Positions 30,872-40,695 are shown, numbered from the stretch's first letter. The stretch is 64,000 bases of DNA from Planctomycetota bacterium (GCA_016873165.1 VGXV01000008.1:1-64000); one strand, 5' to 3'. Numbers and translations: made by a program. Notes: generated by a model from the sequence alone, not told the origin.

Positions 30872-31411
30872 ATGAGCAATGCGGCGAAAGATGTCAGGTC
30901 TATTGCCCTGCAAATGGAAAAGGATGGGGCGAAGTTTTATGGCGATCTTGCAAATAAAACGCTTCATCCCATAGGAAAAGCAATGTTCCGATCGTTTGCG
31001 GAGGATGAAAAACAACATATAAAAAGGCTTCAGGCATTGTTGTCGGCGGACAAATCTGCTCCGTCTGGAGAAAAAACGGTGGATACTCCCAAAAAGAGAT
31101 TAATCACCGTTTTCCAGTCAATGGGTAACGAACTGAAAAAAACCGTTACTATGAACACGAATGATATAGATGCGGTAAAATTGGCAATAAAGCTTGAAGA
31201 AGAAGGGCTGAAGTTTTATGAAAAGACCGCGAAAGAATCGGAAGATGAAAAAGAGAAAAAATCCTTTCGTTTTCTTGCCGATGAAGAAAAGATACATCTT
31301 AATGTCCTGAAAAATACGCTTGAGTATATAGAAGACAAAGAGAGATGGGAGGCTGAAAAAGAGGGGCGTATCTACGATTTGTGGATGGACATGATAAACA
31401 AAAAAATATAA
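30872..31411 (+). CDS. Rubrerythrin/ferritin-like di-iron protein, 179 aa
   Basis: Two helical-hairpin halves, each with an E...ExxH set: MEKDGAKFYGDLANKT with FAEDEKQHIKRL, and LEEEGLKFYEKTAKES with LADEEKIHLNVL. This is the four-helix ferritin-like fold with a di-iron site but no rubredoxin domain. The family scavenges peroxide or acts as an oxidase-like protein. Short linker of ~60 residues between the halves. 25 bases upstream of aspA; may be co-expressed. Confidence 0.85.
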   Translation: MSNAAKDVRSIALQMEKDGAKFYGDLANKTLHPIGKAMFRSFAEDEKQHIKRLQALLSADKSAPSGEKTVDTPKKRLITVFQSMGNELKKTVTMNTNDIDAVKLAIKLEEEGLKFYEKTAKESEDEKEKKSFRFLADEEKIHLNVLKNTLEYIEDKERWEAEKEGRIYDLWMDMINKKI

Positions 31412-31436
31412 AAGCATATGTTCCCGTAATCTTAAA

Positions 31437-32837
31437 ATGAATAATAAAAAAACAAATTCATTCCGGATAGAAAAAGATTATATGGGAGAAATGAAAATCC
31501 CGGCGGAGGCGTATTATGGCGTTCAAACCGCAAGGGCAATCAAAAACTTCCCTGTTAGCGGCTATACGTCGCAGACAATTTTTACCAGGGCAATCGTTTT
31601 TATTAAAAAGGCTGCCGCAAAGACAAATATTGCAATAGGACATCTTAATGGCAAAATAGGCGATGCTATTCTTCATGCATGTAACCGCATACTGAAAGAC
31701 GAGTTTCAGGAACAGTTTTGTGTTGATGTTTACCAGGCAGGGGCGGGAACATCACACCATATGAATGTGAATGAAGTAATTGCCAATATTGCGATTGAAA
31801 TGCTTGGGGGGAAAAAAGGTGATTATACTGTTGTCCATCCTAATGATCATGTAAACTGCGGGCAATCAACAAACGATGTGTATCCTACCGCCATGCGCAT
31901 AGCCGCGTTATTTTCATCAAAAAAACTGCTTTCAAATGTGTATGCTTTAGTGGATGCATTTGACCTTAAAGCGAGGGAATTTGATGCTGTGGTAAAATCC
32001 GGACGCACACACCTGCAGGATGCCGTTCCCGTTCGGGTAGGTCAGGAATTTTCCGGGTACAAAGAAGCCCTGCTGAAAGCATCTGCCGGCATTGAAAAGG
32101 CGTGTGAATCATTACGGGAATTAGGGATCGGCGGAAGCGCTGCGGGCACCGGAATTAATACTCATCCTGATTATGTGGCAAAAATGATTGAATCTTTGAG
32201 AGAAATTACCGGACTTGATGTTGTTGCATCAAAAAACCGTTTTGAAGCTATGCAAAGCAACAGGCCGTTCGTGGAATTTTCCGGGGCGCTTCGCGCGTTG
32301 TCCGTGGAGTTGATTCGCATCGCGAATGATTTGCGCTTGATGAATTCCGGGCCAAACACCGGACTGGCGGAAATCAATCTGCCTGCGGTTCAGCCGGGGT
32401 CTTCCATTATGCCGGGCAAGGTGAATCCCGTTATTGCTGAAATGTTGAATATGGTCTGTTTTTCCGTTATTGGCAACGATACGTCAATCATGCTTGCTGC
32501 CCAGGCGGGACAATTTGAGTTAAATGTGATGATGCCGTTGATTCAATATAAAATGCAGGATTCTCTTCTTATTCTTACAAACGCGGTAAAAGTATTTGAT
32601 GAAAAATGTGTGCGGGGAATTACCGTAAATAAGGAAAAGTGTGAAGACTACGCAATGAAAAGTCTGGGGATTGTTACCGTATTAAATCCTATTATCGGGT
32701 ATGCGAATGCCGCGGAAGTCGTGAAGGAGTCAATGAAAACGGGCAAGACCGCAAAGGAAGTTATTCTGGAGAGAAAAATTCTTACAAAAGAACAGGTGGA
32801 TAAACTATTGTCTCCCATGTCAATGACCGAACCTTGA
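31437..32837 (+). CDS. aspA: Aspartate ammonia-lyase
   Basis: 466 aa in the fumarase/aspartase superfamily: RIEKDYMGEMKIPAEAYYGV, SGRTHLQDAVPVRVGQEFSG, GIGGSAAGTGIN and the signature GSSIMPGKVNPVIAEM. The GEMxIPxxAYYGxQT start and the SS loop favour aspartase over class II fumarase, but the two cannot be split with certainty by eye. Interconverts aspartate and fumarate plus ammonium. Confidence 0.88.
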   Translation: MNNKKTNSFRIEKDYMGEMKIPAEAYYGVQTARAIKNFPVSGYTSQTIFTRAIVFIKKAAAKTNIAIGHLNGKIGDAILHACNRILKDEFQEQFCVDVYQAGAGTSHHMNVNEVIANIAIEMLGGKKGDYTVVHPNDHVNCGQSTNDVYPTAMRIAALFSSKKLLSNVYALVDAFDLKAREFDAVVKSGRTHLQDAVPVRVGQEFSGYKEALLKASAGIEKACESLRELGIGGSAAGTGINTHPDYVAKMIESLREITGLDVVASKNRFEAMQSNRPFVEFSGALRALSVELIRIANDLRLMNSGPNTGLAEINLPAVQPGSSIMPGKVNPVIAEMLNMVCFSVIGNDTSIMLAAQAGQFELNVMMPLIQYKMQDSLLILTNAVKVFDEKCVRGITVNKEKCEDYAMKSLGIVTVLNPIIGYANAAEVVKESMKTGKTAKEVILERKILTKEQVDKLLSPMSMTEP

Positions 32838-32935
32838 AAATGAGGTGATAGTATTGATAAAATCAACCGTGAAGGGTAAGGAAGCTTTTTTGTTATCCGG
32901 TTGTCGTGGTTTTATAGCACAGGTCAAATGTATAT

Positions 32936-33436
32936 ATGATTATTATCGTAATGGGGGTTTCCGGCGCCGGAAAATCAACTATTGGCCGCCTCCTGGCGGA
33001 TAATCTTGGCTGGACATTTTACGACGGCGATGATTATCACCCTCCGTCCAATATTGAAAACCTGAAAAAAGGAATTGCTTTAACCGATACCGAAAGATGG
33101 CCGTGGCTGGCAACATTGAGAAAAATCATTGAGAATGCGATTGACAGAAAAGAGCATGCCATTATTGCCTGTTCCGCACTTAAGCAATCATATCGTGAAT
33201 ATCTTGCAAACCGCTCTGAATCAGTTCGGTTTGTCTATTTAAAAGGGGAGTATGATCTTATCCGTCAGAGGGTAAATAAACGGAAGAGACATTTTATAGA
33301 CGCGAATCTCCTTTTTAGCCAGTGTGAAACATTAGAAGAACCGCACGATGCCTTTATTATTGATATCTCCCAATCGCCGGAATCAATTGTTCATAGAATA
33401 AAAGAAATGATTATGGCACAATTATATCATTTATAA
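32936..33436 (+). CDS. gntK: Gluconokinase
   Basis: MIIIVMGVSGAGKSTIGRLL carries the Walker A; FYDGDDYHPPSNIEN and LTDTERWPWL are diagnostic for the small GntK-type gluconate kinase, as is ACSALKQSYREYL. 166 aa. Phosphorylates gluconate for the pentose pathway. No gluconate transporter is nearby. Its last 26 bases overlap the convergent TPR gene. Confidence 0.92.
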   Translation: MIIIVMGVSGAGKSTIGRLLADNLGWTFYDGDDYHPPSNIENLKKGIALTDTERWPWLATLRKIIENAIDRKEHAIIACSALKQSYREYLANRSESVRFVYLKGEYDLIRQRVNKRKRHFIDANLLFSQCETLEEPHDAFIIDISQSPESIVHRIKEMIMAQLYHL

Positions 33437-35552
33437 GATGGTTAAACTCGTTTATTTGAGTTGGATTTTTAGAAAGGGGACGTCCCTTTTTCAGTATTTC
33501 CAATGCCTTTTCATTATTGCCGGTTTTTGAGTATGCGTTTGCAAGTTGATAATAAATAGTTGCGTTGTCTGCCTGAAGCGTCAAAATTTTTTCATATACC
33601 GTGATTGATTCATTCCATAAACCTTGCAAAAAACAGGCATTCCCAAGATTTGTCAGTATATTAATATTTTCAGGTTGTTTGTTTAAGGCTTTATTAAATT
33701 CAGAAATGGCATCTTTATATTGTTTTCGGTTTATGTATACAAATCCCAGGTTATTGTGGGCATCAACATGTGTTGGATCAATTTGCAGCGCTTTTTTATA
33801 TTCCACAATAGCATCGTCAAGTTTTCCTTCCTTTGTTAAAACAGTTCCTGTATTGGCATAGGCGTCCGCGTTTAATGGATTGCCTTTAATTGATTTTCGA
33901 AAAGCATCTATGGCTTCGGTATGTTTCCCTGTTTTCATATAAGCAGTTGCCAAATTATAAAGTATTACCGGATTGTCTGAAGTGCTTGATAGTGAGAGTA
34001 AGAATTCATTTGCTGCCTTGTCATACTTGTTTAAATTTGAATAGATTACTCCAAGGTTAAAATGTGCTTCGGAAAAATCCTGTTTAACGTTTAATGCTTC
34101 CTGATATTCACTGACGGCATTTTCATACATGCCTTTTAGCTGATAATACGTTCCCATATTGTTATGCGCATCGGCATATAATGGATTAATTAATAATGAT
34201 TTTTGTAATTCAGATATCCCCTCTTTTTCGAAACCATTTTTGATGAGCAAAACACCCAAACTGCTGTGAGCTCTGTGACTGTTTGGTTCGCGTTCTGCAA
34301 TTTTTTTCCAGCAAGTAAATTCATTCCGCCAATCTCTGCTTCGTGAAGAAGTCTGCAGGAAATAACCGGCTAATAAAATGCTTGCAAGCACTATATGAAA
34401 ACGTCTGAAATAAAAACCGATGGAAGATATTTTTTTGATCAGGAAGCCGCCGGCAATAAAAATACCTACCGAAGGAATGTAAAGATAGCGTTCTGCCATG
34501 ATGTTAAAAACAGGAACGATATTAAGAACGGGAATCAGAGAGATGACAAACCAGATCAAGGAAAAAAATAAAAGGTGAGAGCGAGAATATAATTTATATC
34601 CGATGAAGAAAAATACGCCGATAAAGATAATGGAAAAACAAGCTGCCGTATCGTGAAGTCCTGAACCGGCAGGAACAATATAGTCGGCATTTAGATGTGT
34701 TGGGAAAAAAAAGAGCCGTATATAAGAGGCAAACACCTTCGACATCGTCAGAAAATTCACCCATACGCTATTATCAGGATAGATAACGGAAGATTCTGCC
34801 GGATTATGAAACCACCAGAACCTTGTTGTAAAATAGAAAATGGCAACAAAACAATATCCTATATAATGTCGCAGAATAGAAATTGAAAATGTTTGTTTGC
34901 GATAAAGTAACCAATAATAGAAGAACAGGATTAGCGGCAACGTAATTGCCATTTCTTTTGAAAAGAGAGCAAAGAAATATGAAACAACGGAAAAGATATG
35001 AAGATAAGATTTTCTATAGTTGAGAAATTTAATGTAGAGAATAAAAGCGGCGAAGAAAAAGGTTGCAGATAATAAATCTTCTCTGTAACTGGCCGAGTTT
35101 ACCGCTTCTGATAAAATGGGATGGCAGGAGAATAGAAGTCCGCTTATGAAAGAAACAGACCTCTTTTGTATAATGCATACAAGTAAAAAATAGAGGATGA
35201 TGGTATTTATAGTATGGAGGAAAATATTTGTCAGGTGGTACCCTAACGGATTCAGATGCCAGATAGAATAGTCCGTAAAATAGGTAAGGGTGACAATCGG
35301 CCTGTAGCTTAATTCTCCCGATGATTGGAAATAGTTACGAGTAAAAAGGCTGAATATGTTTTTCCAGTCGCGTATAAAATAATTACCTGAAATGGTGTAA
35401 ATATCATCGAATACAAAATCGTTTAATAATGCGTTCAGATAGGTGATAAAGGATACGAGGAGTAAAACAATAATGGGATAAAGTTCTTTGCTGAAAAAGC
35501 GATGTTTTCTTATCATACTGTTTAATTGAGCGTAAAACCGTTGTATAGTCAA
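33411..35552 (-). CDS. TPR membrane protein, TMTC-like/O-mannosyltransferase-type glycosyltransferase
   Basis: 713 aa. Residues ~20-410 contain about 11 membrane helices with a first-loop acidic pair (LLNDFVFDDIYTIS), as in GT-C glycosyltransferases of the TMTC/PMT group. Residues ~420-700 contain seven to eight TPRs (HSSLGVLLIKNGFEKEGISE; NNLGFVYINRKQYKDAISEF; YYQLANAYSKTGNNEKALEI). The plan matches bacterial DUF1736/TMTC-like proteins that transfer sugars from lipid carriers to exported proteins. Such proteins are common in Planctomycetes. Substrate unknown. Confidence 0.85.
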   Translation of the reverse strand: MTIQRFYAQLNSMIRKHRFFSKELYPIIVLLLVSFITYLNALLNDFVFDDIYTISGNYFIRDWKNIFSLFTRNYFQSSGELSYRPIVTLTYFTDYSIWHLNPLGYHLTNIFLHTINTIILYFLLVCIIQKRSVSFISGLLFSCHPILSEAVNSASYREDLLSATFFFAAFILYIKFLNYRKSYLHIFSVVSYFFALFSKEMAITLPLILFFYYWLLYRKQTFSISILRHYIGYCFVAIFYFTTRFWWFHNPAESSVIYPDNSVWVNFLTMSKVFASYIRLFFFPTHLNADYIVPAGSGLHDTAACFSIIFIGVFFFIGYKLYSRSHLLFFSLIWFVISLIPVLNIVPVFNIMAERYLYIPSVGIFIAGGFLIKKISSIGFYFRRFHIVLASILLAGYFLQTSSRSRDWRNEFTCWKKIAEREPNSHRAHSSLGVLLIKNGFEKEGISELQKSLLINPLYADAHNNMGTYYQLKGMYENAVSEYQEALNVKQDFSEAHFNLGVIYSNLNKYDKAANEFLLSLSSTSDNPVILYNLATAYMKTGKHTEAIDAFRKSIKGNPLNADAYANTGTVLTKEGKLDDAIVEYKKALQIDPTHVDAHNNLGFVYINRKQYKDAISEFNKALNKQPENINILTNLGNACFLQGLWNESITVYEKILTLQADNATIYYQLANAYSKTGNNEKALEILKKGRPLSKNPTQINEFNHLINDIIVP

Positions 35553-35592
35553 ACAAATCTTGTTTTCGAAGTATTAAATAAGTTTTCACTTT
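35544..35592. repeat. Diverged copy of the TATAGTCAAACA repeat
   Basis: TATAGTCAAACAAATCTTGT then TTTCGAAGTATTAAATAAG matches the repeat arm at 50346-50390 with scattered changes. It lies upstream of the TPR gene and contains no gene of its own. Confidence 0.5.
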
Positions 35593-35652
35593 TAACTATA
35601 TTTGAACGACATTCATTTTTTTCTTTCCATGAAATTGAAAAATAAAACTTGT

Positions 35653-36543
35653 TCAACCACGTGGGTGAAATCTTTTATGGATAGTTTTAAGGTGTTGCTT
35701 GTTAACATGTGTATATATTTGAGTGGTAGAAATATTTACATGTCCTAACATTTCCTGAACAGACCGTAAGTCTGCTCCATTTTCCAATAAATGTGTGGCA
35801 AATGAATGTCTTAATTTGTGGGGGGAAATGTTTTGAACGATTCCCGCTTTTAACGCGCAATTTTTCACAATGAGCCAAATATTTTCTCTCCGCAAAGGCC
35901 GGCCTGTCTTTGATAAAAATAAATAGCGGCTTTTTTGGTTATCTTTTATTTTTGGCCGCACTGTATTCAAATATTCCTGGATAGCGAGAGACGCTTTTCC
36001 TCCGAGGGGCACTATTCGTTCCTTGGAACCTTTGCCCTTGCATTTTATATAACCATATTCCAGATTGATCCCGTCCAGTGATATTGTCGCTATTTCAGAT
36101 ACCCTTGCGCCGGTGGCATACAGTAACTCAAGAATGGCTTTGTTTCTGATGCCTGGATTTGTTTTGATGTTGTCTGAAGCAGAAAGGAGGTTCTCAATTT
36201 CATGTAGTGGCAATACTTCAGGTAATTTTTTCCATAGTTTTGGATTGTTGAGTGATACAAGTGGATTTTTCTGCAATTTTCCTTCAAGGATAAGGAATTT
36301 ATAAAACATGCGAATGGAAACAATTGCGCGGTTGATGGAGTTTATTGATTGTCCCCGTTGTTTTTCAGAAATAATGAAACTTGTTATGATATTCGGACGG
36401 ATGGCGCTAAAATCCCGGATGTTTTTGCTTAATAAGAATTTTAAAAAAAGTTGAAGGTCATTTTGGTAGCTATGAATGGTGTTCCTGGATGAGCCGCATT
36501 CAACGAGAAGATAGTTTATAAAGGAATCTATAAGTTCATCCAA
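35653..36543 (-). CDS. xerD: Tyrosine site-specific recombinase XerC/XerD
   Basis: 296 aa with all catalytic residues: R in ATGARVSEIATISL, K in [33 protein letters not shown] (H-x-x-R), H in EMLGHVNISTT, and nucleophilic Y in TQIYTHV. N-terminal SAM-like core-binding domain intact. Resolves chromosome dimers at dif with its partner. Length and RHRY layout are XerD/XerC-like; I cannot decide which paralogue. Different from the dead integrase at 8 kb. Confidence 0.9.
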   Translation of the reverse strand: MDELIDSFINYLLVECGSSRNTIHSYQNDLQLFLKFLLSKNIRDFSAIRPNIITSFIISEKQRGQSINSINRAIVSIRMFYKFLILEGKLQKNPLVSLNNPKLWKKLPEVLPLHEIENLLSASDNIKTNPGIRNKAILELLYATGARVSEIATISLDGINLEYGYIKCKGKGSKERIVPLGGKASLAIQEYLNTVRPKIKDNQKSRYLFLSKTGRPLRRENIWLIVKNCALKAGIVQNISPHKLRHSFATHLLENGADLRSVQEMLGHVNISTTQIYTHVNKQHLKTIHKRFHPRG

Positions 36544-36574
36544 TGTAATGAAATCCTTTTTAAAAGTAAATTTT

Positions 36575-38263
36575 TTATAAACGGCCGGATTTCAGAATGC
36601 CTATCGCCAGTCCGAGTCCTAAAACACCGGCGAATACAAATCCTAATATGCCTAACGCCGGAAGGCCGTAAACTAATGGTCCTTTGTTGGCCATAATTAT
36701 AAGGGATGATCCTATAATAAGGGCAGAAATAACGAGGCTGAATGAAACCCGGTTGCTTGATTTGTCCATTTCAGAGATGAATTTTGAAAGGCCCTGATGT
36801 TCAAATTCGATTTTTAATGAACCTCTTTTAATTTTCCGTAAGATTTCAAAAGTGTCCTTTGGAATATATTTTAGGATATCAAACAATTCGTTGGAATACA
36901 TCTCAATGTCTTTAAATATCCGTCTGGGATCATATCGTTCCTGTACAAGTTTTTCAACAAATGGTTTTGTATGAATTATGGAATTGAATTCAGGGTCTAA
37001 TTGCCTGGCAACCCCATCAATAGTGGCGAATGTTTTAAAGAGGAGATGAAATTGCGGTGGTATTTTTAGTTTGTGTCTTTTCATTAAATCAATGGCCTGG
37101 TGTAGCATTGTGGGGACGTCTATTTGTTTTAACGGGATATCATAATACCTTTCGATAAACTCATTGATATCATTTTTTAAGTCGCGGGTAGGGCGTTCTT
37201 CCTCAATTGTCTCTAACATTTCCAAAGCTTTAATGATGCCGGGTATGTTTTTTTTAGCTACTGCGATGAGCAGGACAATGATGGCATTGCGGGTGTCCTC
37301 ATCCAGCCTTCCTACTATCCCAAAATCGACAAATGCAGAAACATTATCGGGAAGAACAAAAATATTGCCCGGATGCGGGTCTGCATGAAAGAAACCGTCT
37401 ATGAATATTTGCTGAAGCACTGCGTTTGCGCCATTTGCCGCAACGGCTTTTTTTTCTTCAGCGGTATGAGATTGAGTGAGGTATTCGTTAAGTCGTATGC
37501 CTTTTATTTCTTCAGTGGTTAACACCCGTGGTCTTGTATAATCCCAATATACCTTTGGTATGTGTACTGTTTGGTTGTTTTCAAAATTTTTTCTGAATTT
37601 ATCCATATTGTGCGCTTCATAGGTAAAATCTATTTCTTTTGTGATTACTTTTGAAAACTCATCAACAACAGTAACTGGATTAAGAACACGTATGTCTTGC
37701 ATATAGCGGTCTGCAAGCTGGGCAAATGTGTAAAGAATATCCATATCAGTGGTAATAATTTTATTAAGGTTTGGTCTTTGCACCTTTATTACCACATTTT
37801 CTCCCGTTTGGAGTTTTGCCTTATGTACCTGACCCAGAGATGCGGCGGCGAATGGCACGGGATCAAACGAAGAAAATAATTCTTCCGGCAATTTCCCAAA
37901 GGAATCTTTAATTTGTTTTTTAACGTCTTCGTATGGGAATGGCGGCACCCGGTCTTGCAGTTTGCTCAGTTCTTCGCAAAGGTCAAGGGGAATTAAATCA
38001 GGCCTGACGCTTAAAATTTGTCCAAATTTTATAAAAGTAGGACCGAGTTCTTCCAGCGTTTTCCGGAGGCGAACGGAGCGCGATTCCTGTGTCTCAGCGA
38101 AATACCGGAAAACACGGTTTTTAATAATACCTCTCCCGAGGGTATAGTTTTCCAGATGGAGTCGTTGAATAACAAAACCAAATCCGTGCTTGCCTAAGAT
38201 TCTCAGGATTGTATTCAGGCGGCGAATATCTCTGATTTTTTGGCTGATTTTTCGAATTGGCAT
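36575..38263 (-). CDS. ubiB: AarF/UbiB-type ABC1 kinase-like protein
   Basis: 562 aa. KFGQILSVRPDLIP is the KxGQ motif; FAAASLGQVHKAKL is the alanine-rich nucleotide loop; VVIKVQRP the Lys; GFFHADPHPGNIF the catalytic loop; VDFGIVG the DFG-like motif. Two C-terminal membrane helices (GSSLIIMANKGPLVYGLPAL). Supports isoprenoid-quinone synthesis or lipid handling; the anammox quinone is menaquinone, so symbol use is by family. Upstream of the xerD gene, downstream of the phasin-like gene. Confidence 0.9.
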   Translation of the reverse strand: MPIRKISQKIRDIRRLNTILRILGKHGFGFVIQRLHLENYTLGRGIIKNRVFRYFAETQESRSVRLRKTLEELGPTFIKFGQILSVRPDLIPLDLCEELSKLQDRVPPFPYEDVKKQIKDSFGKLPEELFSSFDPVPFAAASLGQVHKAKLQTGENVVIKVQRPNLNKIITTDMDILYTFAQLADRYMQDIRVLNPVTVVDEFSKVITKEIDFTYEAHNMDKFRKNFENNQTVHIPKVYWDYTRPRVLTTEEIKGIRLNEYLTQSHTAEEKKAVAANGANAVLQQIFIDGFFHADPHPGNIFVLPDNVSAFVDFGIVGRLDEDTRNAIIVLLIAVAKKNIPGIIKALEMLETIEEERPTRDLKNDINEFIERYYDIPLKQIDVPTMLHQAIDLMKRHKLKIPPQFHLLFKTFATIDGVARQLDPEFNSIIHTKPFVEKLVQERYDPRRIFKDIEMYSNELFDILKYIPKDTFEILRKIKRGSLKIEFEHQGLSKFISEMDKSSNRVSFSLVISALIIGSSLIIMANKGPLVYGLPALGILGFVFAGVLGLGLAIGILKSGRL

Positions 38264-38276
38264 GGAGGTAGTTGTC

Positions 38277-38588
38277 TTACGGCTTTTCTTTGGTTTCTAT
38301 TTCTTTCAGAATGTCTTCAAGTTTTTTTTGCATTTGTTGCAGTTCATGCCGTGTGGGTATGTCCAGCTTGTGGAGCACCTTTTCCACAATCTCTTCTGTC
38401 CGTGTTTCAATTTCTTCCTTGCTCGGTAGGATTTTTTTTAATATTTCTTTTGCTTGTGCGACCGTCTCATTTTTTTGGATTTCCCCTTTTTTTATCATTT
38501 CCTCGATGAGTTCGTTTGCATTTTCCTTTGTTACCAGCATTGCGCCGAAACCGAGGTTTACCGCTTTTTTCATAATTTCTGATATCAT
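38277..38588 (-). CDS. Phasin-like/PHA-synthase-subunit-like protein, 103 aa
   Basis: A small helical protein: MISEIMKKAVNLGFGAMLVT, KENANELIEEMIKKGEIQKN, then ILPSKEEIETRTEEIVEKVL and a C-terminal coiled coil (HELQQMQKKLEDILKEIETK). This matches the short phasin-like/polyhydroxyalkanoate-synthase-subunit proteins often found upstream of ubiB-like genes. Role unclear; granule association is not demonstrated. Thirteen bases separate it from the ubiB start. Confidence 0.75.
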   Translation of the reverse strand: MISEIMKKAVNLGFGAMLVTKENANELIEEMIKKGEIQKNETVAQAKEILKKILPSKEEIETRTEEIVEKVLHKLDIPTRHELQQMQKKLEDILKEIETKEKP

Positions 38589-38610
38589 AGTAATCTCCTT
38601 TCTCTATAAT

Positions 38611-39165
38611 TTATTCTAACAGAATGAGACCGTATATATTAACTTCATCGGCTTTACTCGTAAGTGTTTCTATTTTGAGATTGAGATTTCTTACCGTTTG
38701 AAATACGTCGATGCCGCATGCCTCCATTGAAGGTCTGGCGTCTTCGGTGCGTATGCATGTTGAAACGGTATCACAATGTTCGCACAACTGACATGGACCG
38801 GCTCCAAGGCCAAAGGCTTTGTAAAATCCCATGGAGAATGCCTTCTCTTCTATTTTTGTTATCATATATCTCATTTGCCAGCTCATGTGGCCATGTAAGA
38901 GCAGGGCATGGGTGTATTCTTTAAGAATTTCTTTCATTTCGTCATAAGAAGGGGAATGCGGGGGACATGTTAGTTTTTTATTGTATTCATTGCATCCATA
39001 TTTGCATTTTAATTGAACCCAGCGTGCAATGCTTATTTGATGAGTGTATATAGGATAGGCTTGCTCACACCCGAGGGATATGGCTTCTTTTATTAATACA
39101 TTATGCCGTTCATCATTATAATATTGCCGGGAGGGGATGGCGGTAAATGTATTGTTGCTATGCAT
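38611..39165 (-). CDS. DUF2284 metal-binding protein
   Basis: ATG 39163-39165 has AGGAGTTCC upstream; the longer frame to 39372 has no such site and overlaps the divergent radC. Cysteine motifs: KCKYGCNEYNKKLTCPPHSP and GAGPCQLCEHCDTVSTC, plus MEACGIDVFQT, the DUF2284 pattern that probably binds iron-sulfur clusters. 184 aa. In anaerobes these proteins often accompany corrinoid or molybdopterin systems; none is next door here. Confidence 0.85.
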   Translation of the reverse strand: MHSNNTFTAIPSRQYYNDERHNVLIKEAISLGCEQAYPIYTHQISIARWVQLKCKYGCNEYNKKLTCPPHSPSYDEMKEILKEYTHALLLHGHMSWQMRYMITKIEEKAFSMGFYKAFGLGAGPCQLCEHCDTVSTCIRTEDARPSMEACGIDVFQTVRNLNLKIETLTSKADEVNIYGLILLE

Positions 39166-39336
39166 TGGAACTCCTGAAAATAACTTCTTGCGAAGCGTAA
39201 TGGTTATTGTTATATAAGTAATAAATACGATTTTACTATAAACCGGCGCTGTTTTGTAATCAAATATTTTTTCTTTCAGGGATAAGTGGGCATTCACTTT
39301 GTTAGCGGGAATAAATAAAAAATTATAATCTGAAAT

Positions 39337-40035
39337 ATGCAAGAAAAAAGGAAACGGCCTACAATAAAGCAACTTCCTCTCAACGAACGTCCCCGGGAAA
39401 GACTCATTCAGGGCAATGAAGAATATTTAACCGATGCCGAGCTTTTAGGAATTATTATCCGAGACGGAACACAGGATTATAGCGCCGTAGATTTGGCAAA
39501 AAAACTTCTTTCAGAATACGGGGATTTCAGAAGATTAAGTTCTGTTTCCATAGGCGAACTGTGTACGGTGAAAGGCATAGGCCCAGCGCGCGCAGCTCAA
39601 ATTAAGGCCTCGCTTGTTATTGCAAAGCGATTTTCTACAATTCCGGTAAAAACGTCACAGCAATTTAAGAAAAGCAGCGATATTTTCAATCATTTCCATG
39701 AACGACTGAGAGAAAAGAAACAGGAGCATTTTTTTGTTACATTACTGGACAACAAAAATAGAATCATAAAAGAATTGACTATCTCCATAGGGAGTTTAAC
39801 GCTCAGTATTGTTCACCCAAGGGAGGTATTTAATCCTGCCATCAGAGAATCGGCAGCGGCGGTAGTCTTTGTGCATAATCATCCTTCCGGAGACCCTGAG
39901 CCCAGCAAAGAAGATATACAAATAACACAGAGGCTTCAGGAAGCAGGCAATATTGTTGGCATAAAAGTTTTGGATCATATCATTGTAGGGAATGGTTGTT
40001 ATACGAGTTTAAGAGATAAAGGCATCATATCTTAA
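39337..40035 (+). CDS. radC: RadC-family JAB1/MPN-domain protein
   Basis: 232 aa. N-terminal helix-hairpin-helix region (IGELCTVKGIGPARAAQIKA) and C-terminal JAMM zinc motif VVFVHNHPSGDPEPSKEDI with the preceding Glu. No longer considered a direct DNA-repair factor in E. coli; function uncertain. Divergent from DUF2284. Confidence 0.92.
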   Translation: MQEKRKRPTIKQLPLNERPRERLIQGNEEYLTDAELLGIIIRDGTQDYSAVDLAKKLLSEYGDFRRLSSVSIGELCTVKGIGPARAAQIKASLVIAKRFSTIPVKTSQQFKKSSDIFNHFHERLREKKQEHFFVTLLDNKNRIIKELTISIGSLTLSIVHPREVFNPAIRESAAAVVFVHNHPSGDPEPSKEDIQITQRLQEAGNIVGIKVLDHIIVGNGCYTSLRDKGIIS

Positions 40036-40153
40036 ATTAAAAAATTGTGTTATTGTGATAAATGATATTTAAAAATAACAGAGAAGTATGGTATTATCTT
40101 TCATTCGTTGTTAAGGGGTGTTTGCTGAGACAATACTGTGACAAAGGAAGAAG

Positions 40154-40411
40154 ATGAGAATGATTGATATAGCCTTCTACATAAGTTTATTTATAAATTT
40201 TTGCCTGATCTGCGAATACATGCGGTCGTCCTTGATTACTGAAGAACTGCAAAGAGAGTTGGAAAAAGAAAGAGAACGCGGGAGGATGCTCGAGAGAGAG
40301 CTTGAGAGATCAAGGGAGAGAGAAAAGGAACTCGAAAGAGAAAACAAAATAGAAAGAGAAGAAAAGAGAGAGGACAATCATCCCAGAATCAGGTATAGAA
40401 CTACGGTTTAG
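40154..40411 (+). CDS. Small membrane-anchored coiled-coil protein, 85 aa
   Basis: One N-terminal membrane helix (IDIAFYISLFINFCLICEYM) followed by an uninterrupted Arg/Glu coiled coil (EELQRELEKERERGRMLERE ...). ATG 40154 preceded by AGGAAGAAG. No family recognised; the charged heptads could be low complexity rather than a conserved fold. It lies between radC and a repeat element and is followed by no terminator. Confidence 0.55.
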   Translation: MRMIDIAFYISLFINFCLICEYMRSSLITEELQRELEKERERGRMLERELERSREREKELERENKIEREEKREDNHPRIRYRTTV

Positions 40412-40426
40412 AGACAGAAGGTAACT

Positions 40427-40556
40427 TTCAGCGAAATAATCATCGACTGAATCCCCCTTAAAAAAGGGGGACTCAGGGGGTTGTAAGAAAACATTAAAAT
40501 TTAAGACAACCCCCTAACCCCCTTTATTAAGGGGGAACATGGTAAATTTCGCTGAA
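40427..40556. mobile_element. 130-bp MITE-like palindromic element
   Basis: Terminal 11-base inverted repeats TTCAGCGAAAT (40427-40437) and ATTTCGCTGAA (40546-40556) bound nested hairpins: CCCCCTT/AAGGGGG twice and CAGGGGGTTGT pairing with ACAACCCCCTA. No coding frame. Half of it recurs at 29973-30040. It sits directly upstream of the tRNA-Arg promoter. Confidence 0.8.
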
Positions 40557-40600
40557 TAGATACGACAGAAGTTTGTAAATAATTACGATAGAGGATTGTC

Positions 40601-40629
40601 TTGACAACAACTTTTGATATGCTTATACT
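40601..40629 (+). promoter_or_regulatory. Promoter of tRNA-Arg(ACG)/tadA
   Basis: Perfect TTGACA (40601-40606), 17-base spacer, TATACT (40624-40629), 67 bases upstream of the tRNA. Confidence 0.7.
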
Positions 40630-40695
40630 TTGCCGCAGGTGACATTGAGTTGTTTCTGGTAATTTTCAGAAAGAAAATATTTACTAATAAAATTG

